Assembly: GCF_003026455.1 (NCBI RefSeq)
Contig: NZ_PYMB01000001.1
Coordinates: 930,001-994,000, forward strand
Origin: Photobacterium rosenbergii
GTDB lineage: Bacteria; Pseudomonadota; Gammaproteobacteria; Enterobacterales; Vibrionaceae
Direction of reading: 5' to 3'
DNA length: 64,000 bases
The first letter of the stretch is position 1, and each line of letters begins with the position of its first letter. Below the pieces are notes generated by a model that had not been told where the DNA came from, ran no database searches, and saw only the letters and a program-made list of their open reading frames with translations. Position numbers and translations under genes: made by a program. This document shows positions 8,926-17,882 of the stretch, one piece after another.

Positions 8926-10047
8926 TTATTGGGCCCGTGTGATTTTGAATTTCGGTTTTGCTTCTTCTTGTTTTTTTGGTAGTTCTTCACCCTTGAAAAC
9001 CAGCAATGAGCCCACTGCGATGATGCCCGAACCTACGGCAATCGCCAGCACATACACCAGCCAATTTTCAACGGCAAGCCAACCATAAAAACCAGAGATG
9101 GGTGCACGGTTTACAGCGCCTAACCCAACAGCCATAGCCGAGCCAACAGCTGAGCCGATCACGTTCACAACGATTATTTTCGGATTTGCCAGTGCGAATG
9201 GGATAGCACCTTCAGAAACACCGATGAGCCCCATTAAAGTTGATGCCTTACCTGCATCTTGAAGGGAATGTGGGAAGCGTTGCTTCCAGATAAGAGTCGC
9301 AACACCAATACCGATAGGTGGAATAATTATAGCAACCTGAGCGGCGGTGTTCGGGTCGTAGATCCCTGATGCGAGCATCGCCATCGCTGTCGTTACTGCC
9401 GCCTTGTTGATAGGGCCACCGAGGTCAAAGCCGACCATCCCCCCGACGACTGCTGCCAGGACAATCTTGTTGCCATCAGACATGCTGAGTAGCCAGTTCT
9501 CCAATCCGCGGTTCATGGCTGCAAGCGGATCACCAATGATGTACATCATGACGAGACAAGCTAGTAAGGTACCGCCTACGGGGATAATAAAAATGGGGCC
9601 GGCTGATGCAACAGATTTAGGCAGCTTAACTTTGGTAACCAGTAACTTAACGATATAACCGGCAATAAAACCAGCCGCCAAGGCACCGAGAAAGCCTGTT
9701 CCCATCTCTTTGGCTAACAAGCCGGCAACCATACCCGGGGCAATACCCGGTTTGTCTGCAATCGAGAAGGCTATATAGCCTGCGACAACTGGTAGCATCA
9801 GGCTCAATGCCAGCCCACCAAAACCGTCAAAGGCATGGAAAAGCCGGACCAATGCATTGGCCGCTTCAGCGTGGCTTCCATCCCAAATATTATCAATGCC
9901 ATAGAATGACGCACCAATACGGGCAATCCCCATGATCACTGCCCCGGCAATGATCAACGGCAACATGTAGGAAACCCCAGTCATAATTGCGGTCTTAACT
10001 TCGGTTCCTACTGATTTTTCTTTTTTATTCATTGAAAACTTAGCCAT
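8926..10047 (-). CDS. PTS fructose-family EIIC membrane component
   Basis: A 373-residue membrane protein of the fructose/mannosylglycerate EIIC type. It opens with KTAIMTGVSYMLPLIIAGAV and carries the family landmarks VGFDLGGPINKAA and the GVSEGAIPFALANP loop that contributes to substrate binding. About nine to ten hydrophobic spans are visible. The start ATG at 10047 overlaps the end of the IIB gene by 8 bp, and GGAAATAA acts as its binding site. IIA, EI and HPr functions are absent from this operon; they could come from the HPr-EI-IIA fusion encoded at 11508-14030 or from the general PTS. The transported sugar is unknown. Confidence 0.9.
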   Translation of the reverse strand: MAKFSMNKKEKSVGTEVKTAIMTGVSYMLPLIIAGAVIMGIARIGASFYGIDNIWDGSHAEAANALVRLFHAFDGFGGLALSLMLPVVAGYIAFSIADKPGIAPGMVAGLLAKEMGTGFLGALAAGFIAGYIVKLLVTKVKLPKSVASAGPIFIIPVGGTLLACLVMMYIIGDPLAAMNRGLENWLLSMSDGNKIVLAAVVGGMVGFDLGGPINKAAVTTAMAMLASGIYDPNTAAQVAIIIPPIGIGVATLIWKQRFPHSLQDAGKASTLMGLIGVSEGAIPFALANPKIIVVNVIGSAVGSAMAVGLGAVNRAPISGFYGWLAVENWLVYVLAIAVGSGIIAVGSLLVFKGEELPKKQEEAKPKFKITRAQ

Positions 10048-10354
10048 TATTTATTTCCTCGCAAATTGCTTCGAAAACGGCATTTCCATGTTTAATTGGG
10101 TCTGCTACCGCACATTCCAAAATTGGTAAGCTTGAGAACCTATCTTTTTTTGCAATCGCTACTTCTGCGGCAATAATACAACCGTCTGCGCGTGCAATAT
10201 CTTCTTCTGTTATTTCGTTTTCAATCCCCAAGCTACCTTGAGTTTCGACTTTCACTTCATGCCCTAATTCTTTTCCAATCATTGCCAGTGATTCTGCCGC
10301 CATATAAGTATGTGCGACACCTGTTGGACAAGCCGCTACACAAACAAAATACAT
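10040..10354 (-). CDS. PTS fructose-family EIIB component
   Basis: A complete single-domain EIIB of 104 residues. The phosphorylated cysteine is Cys9 in VAACPTGVAHTYMAAE, the signature of fructose-type IIB. It passes phosphate from a IIA domain to the sugar carried by the EIIC encoded next. GAGG six bases upstream marks the ATG at 10354. It resembles the IIB at 17883-18197, so the two operons probably share a common origin. An intrinsic terminator lies only 36 bp upstream of the start, so expression depends on read-through or an internal promoter. Confidence 0.92.
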   Translation of the reverse strand: MYFVCVAACPTGVAHTYMAAESLAMIGKELGHEVKVETQGSLGIENEITEEDIARADGCIIAAEVAIAKKDRFSSLPILECAVADPIKHGNAVFEAICEEINNG

Positions 10355-10937
10355 AATTAACCTCGTTGATTTTCACTTGGATAAAATAGAAAAAGCACAG
10401 CAAAAACATAAGTGCTTTCTGTGCTTTTATTCGGTTTATTTCTTGCTTTGTAACTAGAACTTTTTCTAGGTGTAAAGCGAGTTTATTTTCTTGAGAGTTT
10501 TGATGAGAGGTTGAGCTAAGAGACAGGCAGGTGGTGAGGTTAAAAAGTTGCAAGTAAGCGGCTGCCGGATCACCCATATTACGCTGACAAGACAACATCT
10601 GTGCAATAGAAGAGTTCACACAACCATGAGATAGCAGATTAAAATCAGCAACTTGGATATTCAAGCGTGATTGCCTTTCTGCTAACGCAAGTAGCTCACG
10701 AACAGGCTTTTTACCCGACTTGCGAAATGATAAACGATCAGTCACCGTATCCCACATTCCGCTCCACTGCTTAGCTAAAGTATCTAGCTCATCAGTTTTG
10801 TTTTCTTCAGACCGATTCAACTTATCTAATTCAGGTGTCAGCGCTAGGCTAATTTTTTCAAGCATAGTCAGCATGGAAAAGAGCGCCTCTTTTCCTTTTA
10901 CTACCACTATGCTGAAAAACAAACCCAAACGAAGCAT
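10257..10937 (-). CDS. Uncharacterised leader ORF ahead of the second PTS operon
   Basis: An ORF of up to 226 codons starts at the ATG at 10937 with AGGTGA five bases upstream, a good ribosome binding site. The first 110 residues look protein-like: a hydrophobic start, then a charged helical part (TDELDTLAKQWSGMWDTVTD). After about residue 170 the frame runs through a terminator hairpin and then 98 bp into the IIB gene in another frame, so the C-terminal part is probably not conserved. I do not recognise the family. A similar-sized ORF stands in the same place before the other PTS operon and shares a weak ELD-(I/L)A pattern. It could be a small regulator, a translated leader controlling the terminator, or non-coding. 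Confidence 0.35.
   Translation of the reverse strand: MLRLGLFFSIVVVKGKEALFSMLTMLEKISLALTPELDKLNRSEENKTDELDTLAKQWSGMWDTVTDRLSFRKSGKKPVRELLALAERQSRLNIQVADFNLLSHGCVNSSIAQMLSCQRNMGDPAAAYLQLFNLTTCLSLSSTSHQNSQENKLALHLEKVLVTKQEINRIKAQKALMFLLCFFYFIQVKINEVNYVFCLCSGLSNRCRTYLYGGRITGNDWKRIRA
10391..10428 (-). terminator. Leader terminator (possible attenuator) before IIB
   Basis: On the minus strand AAAAGCACAG pairs with CTGTGCTTTT and is followed by TTCTATTTT. A second copy of the GTGCTTT element inside the loop permits an alternative pairing. It ends 36 bp before the IIB start codon and lies inside the leader ORF, which fits attenuation or partial termination. Confidence 0.6.
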
Positions 10938-11000
10938 TGAGATCACCTGATCAAATAAAAGTTAACGAACTAATCCTAACAGTAATAATCTTATATCGTC

Positions 11001-11016
11001 TCAGACAAAGATCACA
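11001..11016 (-). promoter_or_regulatory. CRP-like site upstream of the second PTS operon
   Basis: On the minus strand TGTGATCTTTGTCTGA matches TGTGA-N6-TCACA at 8 of 10 positions. It lies 64-79 bp upstream of the leader ORF start, close to the position of the perfect CRP site in the other PTS operon. Confidence 0.35.
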
Positions 11017-11059
11017 TTACTAGGAGTGAATATAAATCAATCTATATTTTCATATAAAA

Positions 11060-11079
11060 GGCGCTTTAAGTTACGCACC
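11060..11079 (-). terminator. Weak terminator after the SemiSWEET gene
   Basis: A short stem (GGTGC with GCGCC, one wobble) followed by TTTTATATG on the minus strand, about 40 bp after the stop codon at 11117. It would end the mannosidase PTS operon just before the promoter region of the next one. Confidence 0.35.
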
Positions 11080-11116
11080 CTATTTTTTATAAAATTCACA
11101 TTAAGAGTAAAGATTA

Positions 11117-11458
11117 TTAAATTGCTGTATTTCCATCAGATTTAGACTTTAGCTTCATTAATAAAACAATACTTGAAAGAACCAAGGTAATACCATTGCC
11201 AAGCATAAGCGGCAGATCATGGGAAATTAATCCATAAATAAGCCAACACAAGATCCCGAACACAAACAAAACATACATAGCTAGCGAAATCCCTGCTGTA
11301 TCTTTGGTCCTGATGGTATGCAGGACTTGGGGAAGAAATGACAGGGTTGTACATGCTGCCGCCAGGCTACCTAACATGGTGGGATGATCTATCATCACAG
11401 GAAACCCAATAGCCAATATTGTCATTACGACCAATACATTCAACGATATTACTTTCAT
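11117..11458 (-). CDS. SemiSWEET/PQ-loop sugar transporter-like protein
   Basis: The 113-residue product from the ATG at 11458 carries one three-helix SemiSWEET bundle: AAACTTLSFLPQVLHTIRTK with the PQ motif, KDTAGISLAMYVLF, and LPLMLGNGITLVLSSIVLL. SemiSWEETs are small dimeric facilitators for sugars. An additional hydrophobic segment (VISLNVLVVMTILAIGFPV) precedes the bundle; the protein may instead start at the Met at 11395 (MIDHPTML), which would give the usual length of about 92. The gene follows the HPr-EI-IIA gene by 49 bp and is probably the last gene of that operon. A facilitator beside a PTS could handle a released, unphosphorylated product, for example by efflux. Confidence 0.75.
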   Translation of the reverse strand: MKVISLNVLVVMTILAIGFPVMIDHPTMLGSLAAACTTLSFLPQVLHTIRTKDTAGISLAMYVLFVFGILCWLIYGLISHDLPLMLGNGITLVLSSIVLLMKLKSKSDGNTAI

Positions 11459-11507
11459 TATTTTCAATCCAATGCTGACCCTCGGGTATTTCCCGAAGTC
11501 ATGTTGC

Positions 11508-14030
11508 CTATGCCACCTGCTCGTAGAGGACCCCTTCAAGCAGAGCAATTGTTTCACCACTACTAGCGGCAGGGTTCATTAGTGCCTCGCGAAAATCTCG
11601 GTGCATCAGTTTCCGGGCCAGTTTGGAGAAAATACTCATATGTGTACCCTCTTCATCACGGCTGGAAATCGTCAGCATGATCACAGCAGAGACAGTTTCC
11701 CCCTCCGCTTCATTCCAAATTATTGGCTTCTCGAGTTGTGCTATCGAAATACTGTTATGGCTAACAGCGGTTGACTTACAGTGTGGAACCGCGACACCAA
11801 AACCCAAGGACGTTGCAAAGATAGCCTCTCTGTCCCAGATAGCCTGCTCTACCGCATCGGCTTTTTCCGTTCTGCCTTGTACTTCGAGGTTATCCGTCAA
11901 CTGCTTGATCACACCTGCTTTATCATTGGCATCACACTGAATAACAAGGCTTTCGGATAGAATTTCAGGTTTTTCCTGCTGTTGCCAGAAATGCTCGATA
12001 CACGCCTTCACCTGCTCTGCCGTTCCTTGTGCGCATACTTCGTCAAGCAACTTACCGCATTCGTCAAAATCTACTTTAGCCAGTTCTGCACGTAACGGCA
12101 CAATACTCGGCGCCGACAAGCTGATTTCATCAAATCCCATGGCAAGTAGTAGTGGCAATGCTCTTTTATCACTAGCCATCTCGCCACAGATACCCAACTC
12201 AATCCCTGCATTTTTTGCCGCTCTGGCTATGTCACGCAGGAAGGCAATAAACCCAGGGTGGAAGCTGTCATAAAGAGATGAAACTTGGCGGTTCCCCCGA
12301 TCACAGGCCATAAAATACTGGGTGAGGTCATTACTGCCTATAGAGACGAAATCGATCAGCCCAGCCACTTTTTCAATCAAGTAACGTGCTGAAGGCACTT
12401 CAACCATAATCCCTAGCCGCCACTGACCGATTTCAACCCCTTCAGCCTGCAATTGAACTTGGCACTGCTGGCATAACTGGCTAATCCACTCCACCTCTTC
12501 CAAGCAAGAAATCATCGGGATCATGATGTCGACTTGACCATATCGAGATGCCTTTAGCAAAGCTCTTAGCTGAGTTTCGACCATAGCCTGGTACTGCGGA
12601 TACATCCGAACAGCGCGATAACCCAAGAATGGATTTTCTTCTTCGGGTAATTGCAAGTAAGACAGTGGCTTATCTCCGCCAATATCCAAAGTACGGATAA
12701 TGACTGATTTCCCTGCAGCAGCCTCGATAACTTCACGGTAAACCTCGAACTGTTCATCCTCACCAGGTGCTTGTTCTTGGTCCATAAATAACATTTCGGT
12801 TCGGAATAGCCCTATCCCTTCAGCGCCCTGTTCAAAGGCACTACCGGCTTCAATACCCATTGCGATATTGGCAAACAGCGCCATAGGCTTTCCGTCTTTG
12901 CTTTGGCCCTGACTGGTCGCAAATGGTGTCAATATGGATGTTTTAGCCGCCTGTTTGCGTTGTTCTAACAGATAGAACTGATCCACTTTTTCATTTGGCT
13001 CGCGGATCAAGCATCCATAGCTAGCATCAACAACCAAAGTATCAGCACTATTAGCAAAGGCATTGACGCCCTCAACAGCGGTTAATACCGGTACACCAAA
13101 AGAGCGAGCCAGAATCACGGTATGCGATGTCTGTCCTGCTTCTGCTAGCACAACCCCCTTGAGTAGTTGCTTATCCAATGCCAAAAACTCACTTGGCGTC
13201 AGGTTATCGGCGATAACAACACTGCTTTCAGAAAGCACAATAGGCTGCTGGAGAGGCTTGCCCAAAACAATACCGGCTAGCCTTGCACACAAGTCATCGA
13301 TATCCAACGCCCGTTCACGCATATAATTACTCTGACTTTTCAGCAATGGTGCTTTCAACGCATCGGATGCCCGAGCAATAGCATGGATAGGATTTCCCTG
13401 AGTGCTGAACTTCGCCAACGATTCACTGAACAAACTGTCACCTGCAATCTGCAAATGGGCTTTGAGGATAGTGATCTCTTTAGGGCTGTTTTTTGATTCA
13501 GCTTCTACAATTTCCTGTTCAAGCTGCTGGCAAAGTGTGAACAACGCTTTTGTCAGCACGCTATCGACGTTGCTACTAGACTGCAATTGCACATCTTTAG
13601 CCAACTGATAGAGGTCGATGTTGCTGCAAACAACCGGTCGCCCTCGGCCAATACCTCGGGAAACAATGGTGCCTCGAAGCAAATCCGGCTCGGCTTTCAC
13701 CAGCGCCACAGGAAGGGGTTGGTTTATGTCAGCTTCGATCACTTCGAGCGGCTCATCGCAAGAGGCGAAATCCCTTTCAACAAAAGATTTAATATCCTCA
13801 TAGGCAGCTTGCTCGTCAGCGCCGTCGAAGACCAAAAGGCAGTCGTCCCCCATTACGACATCGGCACCAACTAGCGATAGCACACTTTTTGCGTCTGCTT
13901 GTGTTCCTTTCGTTTTATTCTTTAGGGTGATCTGACAGCTATAACGCTTTGCGCGGATCTCTATTTCAGCGGCAGGCCTGGCGTGAATGCCATTAACCAA
14001 CGGGTTGGTAAATTCAAATGATGTAGTCAT
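11508..14030 (-). CDS. Multiphosphoryl transfer protein HPr-EI-IIA (fructose type)
   Basis: A fusion of 840 residues from the ATG at 14030, chosen because AAGGGG lies at the right distance. Domain order: HPr at about 1-90 with the phosphorylated His16 (NGIHARPAAE); enzyme I at about 115-680 with the active His303 (AGQTSHTVILARSFGVPVL), the PEP-binding DIGGDKPL and the catalytic-Cys segment ELGICGEMA; and a fructose-type IIA domain at about 690-840 with His750 (GVAVPHCKS). It can transfer phosphate from PEP to a IIB protein without the general PTS proteins. This layout is like FrwA/FryA-type proteins of Escherichia coli. It lies after the mannosidase gene and could serve both IIB/IIC pairs in this region. 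Confidence 0.93.
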   Translation of the reverse strand: MTTSFEFTNPLVNGIHARPAAEIEIRAKRYSCQITLKNKTKGTQADAKSVLSLVGADVVMGDDCLLVFDGADEQAAYEDIKSFVERDFASCDEPLEVIEADINQPLPVALVKAEPDLLRGTIVSRGIGRGRPVVCSNIDLYQLAKDVQLQSSSNVDSVLTKALFTLCQQLEQEIVEAESKNSPKEITILKAHLQIAGDSLFSESLAKFSTQGNPIHAIARASDALKAPLLKSQSNYMRERALDIDDLCARLAGIVLGKPLQQPIVLSESSVVIADNLTPSEFLALDKQLLKGVVLAEAGQTSHTVILARSFGVPVLTAVEGVNAFANSADTLVVDASYGCLIREPNEKVDQFYLLEQRKQAAKTSILTPFATSQGQSKDGKPMALFANIAMGIEAGSAFEQGAEGIGLFRTEMLFMDQEQAPGEDEQFEVYREVIEAAAGKSVIIRTLDIGGDKPLSYLQLPEEENPFLGYRAVRMYPQYQAMVETQLRALLKASRYGQVDIMIPMISCLEEVEWISQLCQQCQVQLQAEGVEIGQWRLGIMVEVPSARYLIEKVAGLIDFVSIGSNDLTQYFMACDRGNRQVSSLYDSFHPGFIAFLRDIARAAKNAGIELGICGEMASDKRALPLLLAMGFDEISLSAPSIVPLRAELAKVDFDECGKLLDEVCAQGTAEQVKACIEHFWQQQEKPEILSESLVIQCDANDKAGVIKQLTDNLEVQGRTEKADAVEQAIWDREAIFATSLGFGVAVPHCKSTAVSHNSISIAQLEKPIIWNEAEGETVSAVIMLTISSRDEEGTHMSIFSKLARKLMHRDFREALMNPAASSGETIALLEGVLYEQVA

Positions 14031-14074
14031 GATTGCCCCTTGGGGTATATTTAGTTCGAATTTTCGGTGCAGCA

Positions 14075-14118
14075 GGCCACTCACCCGATCCGTGTAACCT
14101 AGATCGGTAGTGAGGGCC
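14075..14118. repeat. Long imperfect stem-loop between mannosidase and HPr-EI-IIA genes
   Basis: GGCC, CTCAC and CCGATC pair in order with GATCGG, GTGAG and GGCC across a loop of about 11 nt, giving a long stem with small bulges. No T-tract follows on the minus strand, so it is more likely an mRNA processing or stability element than a terminator. Confidence 0.5.
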
Positions 14119-14141
14119 CAATGTTATGGTTTAGGTTTTAT

Positions 14142-16769
14142 CTAAAGACTTTCTTTACTCAATCGAAGGCCGATAATGCCTTGTGCAGGGATTGTCGTAT
14201 CGACTGTTGCATCACCCAATACTCTCTCCATGCCGTCTACCTGCCAGACCTTCCATCCAGACGGAAGTTCGCCGAGTTTGGCTTCGTCCTTACCTGCATT
14301 CATCAAACGGATGACAATACTATTAGCATCATCCTCGCAGACCTTGATGGCACTGACAGCCACTTCTGGTGTATCGAACGCCAACAGGCTAAATACCTCC
14401 GGTGCTGTGAACACTGGCGGTGCAATCATAAAGCGTTGCACCACCCCGTTATGTAGGGTCAACGGGGTGCTAATCCACTCTTTGACCTGTTGGCACAATC
14501 CCGCGTCAAAAGCACTGCAGCTGAATGGGCAAAGCATTAACCGGAATGACAGTGGCTGGCGAAGTTGAGAGTCCGGACTGGCATCAGGCAACCCGGATAG
14601 ACGGCCAGGCCGGTATTTCAGATCAGGTTTTCCGACATAACCCATAGCTCGGAACAAGGTAATAGCAATTGAATCGCCATATTGCTGATATTCACGGATT
14701 CCGTCAGTCATCACGGCCAAGCCACCTTGTGCGGTCTCCCCTGCAACAACACTTTGCATCGGATAAATCGGCACCGGGCATGATGTCCATTCTTGTGACT
14801 GCCAGACAGACAATGCTGACTCATCATCCCCACGTTGGATTAAACCAATAGGTTGATCAGCGACACTTTGGGCGTGGATAAAATCGCCATTGATATGAAG
14901 CTGCACCCTGTGGTCGTTGGCCTGATTTTCCAGCTCAACAGAAATATCTACCCCATGGCTGCCTTTTGCCAACCCAAGGACTACGTCGATACGCTGTTTA
15001 ACCGAACACTGTTTCGCGTTTCGCTCTGTTAAATCCGCAGGCAACATTGCTTGATAGGTAATACGAACTTCAGAACGCAAGTTGCCTTCGTATGCACGTA
15101 TCGCACCCTTGAGCACTTCATAGGTGATTTTCAGATCGTCATGCGGCTCAGAGAAGTCGTAGTTATCACCATCATCACCCCCATCTACCAAGGTAATTAC
15201 ATCATCCCAATGCTGGCCACTGTCGAGACAAGATAAACCCACCTTGCCAAGCTTATCGACACTCACCTTCATGGCCTCGTTAGCGATGCTGATTAATGTC
15301 TCTTCAGTTGTTTGAGTTAGGCTCGCGTGTGTGGTTATCTCCCCTTCTGTCAAGCGCTCCACCCTGAGGTTGCGATAGCCACAGGCTGGCAAACCTTCCA
15401 AGGACACCCAAACGTGGTGGCGGTACCAGGAGCGGAACCGCTCATCGCCCAAAGTGGTTGGGTCCTGGACTATGGCATTGATATCAACCAGTTCACACGA
15501 GATCGACTGCATCTCGACAATTTGCTCACCATCGTAAATGGCCAGATTGCGGGTCGGTAGCACCAGTTCCAACTCTATTTGGGCATTGCGTGAATAAGGC
15601 AACGGGTTGAAAACCAACACGTACTCACCTTCTTTGCCTTTGGTTGATGCATCTGCCAACTGTTTGAGGGTGATCGCTTGTAAGCGTTCAGCATTTTCAC
15701 GTACAGCTTGGATACGGGCCTTGACCTGACGGTTGACCGAGTCAGTGTTACAACCGCCGATAGAGTCATGGGCATGGCTTTGCATCAGTTGTTTCCAGTT
15801 TTTCTCCATCAAGCCGTGTGGGTACTTCAAGCCCAAGTCATTGGCAACCGTCAACAGCGGCTCCAACTGGTTGACCAAAAGGTTCTCGACATCACTATTG
15901 AGCTTCTTGATATCGTAGCGGGTTGAATAAATCCCGCGGTGGATACGGCTGTATTTGCCGTAGAGCATTTCGCTCTCAACCACAGGTAGACTCTCTCTGG
16001 TAGTTTGGGCGAAATAGTCTTCAAAAGTGCACAGCTGATATTGGTACGGGCGCGATTCATTGGCGTGCCTAATAGCCTCGACCGTTTCCCTCTGCCAAGG
16101 CTTTTGATCATGCCCGCCCATAAACAGGAAGTGCTGTCGTTCTCCCGGCCAAAAGCGCTCAGCTATTTTCTGGTCGATACCGTCAAGGTGAGTATCCATT
16201 GGCTTCATTCCCTGGAACGCACTGTAGCCAAACTCGAGTACCGCAGTTGTCACTTCACTGCCATCCGGGGCCCGCCAGACAAACTCGGTATTGCTACAAA
16301 TCCCTTCCCAGATCCCACGCCAGAACACACATTTATCGATATTGAAATGTTGCAGGAGCTGAGGCAGTTGCTCACTCTGACCAAACGAGTCAGGTACATA
16401 GCCAACTTTCATTATTGCGCCAAATCGCTCGGCATCACGGCAACCCCACATCAAGTTTCTGATTTGCGATTCGCCATGGACCACACACTGATCGGTCTGG
16501 GTATACCAAGGACCAACCAATAACTTGCCCGACTCAACCAGGGTTTTCACCCGATCGGTATCTTGCGGCACAACGCTCAAGTAGTCTTCAAGCATCACCG
16601 ATTGCCCATCAAGCACGAAGCAAGGCAATCCATCATCATTTTCAAGCTCTTCGAGGATTTGCTGCATGGTAAAGACCAGCAGTACCTGTGACTCCTCCGT
16701 ACTGAAATACCATTCACGATCCCAGTGGGTATGAGGAACTATGTAGGCTTTTTTATTCATTGACATCAT
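14142..16769 (-). CDS. mngB: GH38 alpha-mannosidase, MngB-like
   Basis: The 875-residue product has the length of bacterial GH38 enzymes such as MngB, which cleaves phosphorylated 2-O-alpha-mannosyl-D-glycerate after PTS uptake. The zinc site begins in HTHWDREW (His13 or His15, Asp17). The nucleophile is Asp127 in YVPDSFGQSEQLPQLL, and QSHAHDSIGGCNTD follows in the helical bundle. The remainder is the C-terminal beta-domain region. No signal peptide is seen, in line with a cytosolic enzyme acting on an imported phosphosugar. The start has AAGGTAAGA upstream, and the IIC gene ends 7 bp before it. The assignment to GH38 is firm; mannosylglycerate as substrate is only inferred from the PTS neighbours. 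Confidence 0.9.
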   Translation of the reverse strand: MMSMNKKAYIVPHTHWDREWYFSTEESQVLLVFTMQQILEELENDDGLPCFVLDGQSVMLEDYLSVVPQDTDRVKTLVESGKLLVGPWYTQTDQCVVHGESQIRNLMWGCRDAERFGAIMKVGYVPDSFGQSEQLPQLLQHFNIDKCVFWRGIWEGICSNTEFVWRAPDGSEVTTAVLEFGYSAFQGMKPMDTHLDGIDQKIAERFWPGERQHFLFMGGHDQKPWQRETVEAIRHANESRPYQYQLCTFEDYFAQTTRESLPVVESEMLYGKYSRIHRGIYSTRYDIKKLNSDVENLLVNQLEPLLTVANDLGLKYPHGLMEKNWKQLMQSHAHDSIGGCNTDSVNRQVKARIQAVRENAERLQAITLKQLADASTKGKEGEYVLVFNPLPYSRNAQIELELVLPTRNLAIYDGEQIVEMQSISCELVDINAIVQDPTTLGDERFRSWYRHHVWVSLEGLPACGYRNLRVERLTEGEITTHASLTQTTEETLISIANEAMKVSVDKLGKVGLSCLDSGQHWDDVITLVDGGDDGDNYDFSEPHDDLKITYEVLKGAIRAYEGNLRSEVRITYQAMLPADLTERNAKQCSVKQRIDVVLGLAKGSHGVDISVELENQANDHRVQLHINGDFIHAQSVADQPIGLIQRGDDESALSVWQSQEWTSCPVPIYPMQSVVAGETAQGGLAVMTDGIREYQQYGDSIAITLFRAMGYVGKPDLKYRPGRLSGLPDASPDSQLRQPLSFRLMLCPFSCSAFDAGLCQQVKEWISTPLTLHNGVVQRFMIAPPVFTAPEVFSLLAFDTPEVAVSAIKVCEDDANSIVIRLMNAGKDEAKLGELPSGWKVWQVDGMERVLGDATVDTTIPAQGIIGLRLSKESL

Positions 16770-16776
16770 TCTTACC

Positions 16777-17871
16777 TTAGGCAGATTTCGCTACTTGCTG
16801 CTGGCTTTCAGCATCAGTGGCCTGTTTATTGAATTGTCGCTTCATCAGTACCGTGGTGCAGACGGCAACAAAAGCCACGCCGGTTGCGATAGAGAGTAAG
16901 TACAAGAAGAAATGGGAAGAAAGGATCAGAGCGAGAATGCCTGCCGCTGGTGCATGAACTATCGAATCAAACATAATGACCATGGCAGCCGAAATGGCAC
17001 TACCTATGCTATTGATAATGATCAGCGCTGGATTGGCAAGAATAAATGGGATCGCCCCTTCACTGATCCCGACACAAGACATCATCAATGCAGCACGGCC
17101 ATTTTCCTGCAGCTCTTTGCTGTAATATTGCTTGGCAAAAATCGTGGACAAGCCAATACCAAACGGGGCAATCATGATAGCGATATGTGACGCGGTAACG
17201 GGCTCAAAAATCCCTTGGGCAAACAGACCCAAGCTCACAGTAATTGCTGCTTTATTGATGGGGCCACCCAAGTCAAAGCCAACCATCGCCCCCAGCACTG
17301 CCGCCATCAACACTTTATTGCCACCCGACATGCCGACCAACCAGTTTTCCAAGCCCGTGTTGAGGGCAATCAGCGGATAACCGACAATATACTTCATGAC
17401 GAAAAGGATGATGGCAGAGCCGATAAGAGGAATAATGACCATCGGCAACAAGCTACGAAACTCTTTTGGCAGCTTAATGTTAGCCAGCATCCATCTGACC
17501 AAATACCCGACCATCAAACCGCCTAATAAAGCCCCTAAAAAGCCCATTTGCATATCGCGGGCTAACATACCAGCAATAAGTCCTGGGGCAATTGCAGGTT
17601 TACCGGCTAAGCCAAACCCAACAAAAGCAGCAATGACAGGAAACAATAAAGTCAGGCCATATAAACCAAATGTTTTTAAATCATTTATTAACTGGGCAAT
17701 TAAAGAATTGCTCTCTTTTAAATCAACACCAGTTAAAGTTTCAAATAATGAACCAAATGCCAGCATCATACCACCGGCTACAATCACTGGGATCATATAT
17801 GAAACGCCGGTCATTAATGCTTCACGTAATTTATCTATTTCTGTTTTTTCTTTTTTTAATAGTAGGGCCAT
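16777..17871 (-). CDS. PTS fructose-family EIIC component, MngA-like
   Basis: A 364-residue integral membrane EIIC. Landmarks match the fructose/mannosylglycerate class: REALMTGVSYMIPVIVAGG at the N-terminus, VGFDLGGPINKAAIT in the middle, and GISEGAIPFILANP in the substrate loop. The ATG at 17871 follows TTAAGGATAATTACC and is 11 bp from the end of the IIB gene. In E. coli the mannosylglycerate transporter MngA carries IIA, IIB and IIC in one chain; here B and C are separate genes and IIA is part of the HPr-EI fusion. It is similar in sequence pattern to the EIIC at 8926-10047, so the two operons appear to be paralogous. Confidence 0.9.
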   Translation of the reverse strand: MALLLKKEKTEIDKLREALMTGVSYMIPVIVAGGMMLAFGSLFETLTGVDLKESNSLIAQLINDLKTFGLYGLTLLFPVIAAFVGFGLAGKPAIAPGLIAGMLARDMQMGFLGALLGGLMVGYLVRWMLANIKLPKEFRSLLPMVIIPLIGSAIILFVMKYIVGYPLIALNTGLENWLVGMSGGNKVLMAAVLGAMVGFDLGGPINKAAITVSLGLFAQGIFEPVTASHIAIMIAPFGIGLSTIFAKQYYSKELQENGRAALMMSCVGISEGAIPFILANPALIIINSIGSAISAAMVIMFDSIVHAPAAGILALILSSHFFLYLLSIATGVAFVAVCTTVLMKRQFNKQATDAESQQQVAKSA

Positions 17872-17882
17872 GGTAATTATCC

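Noticed and set aside
16005..16523. 172-codon plus-strand ORF opposite the mannosidase gene
   Set aside because: It is antisense to the GH38 core and has no binding site or recognisable domain.
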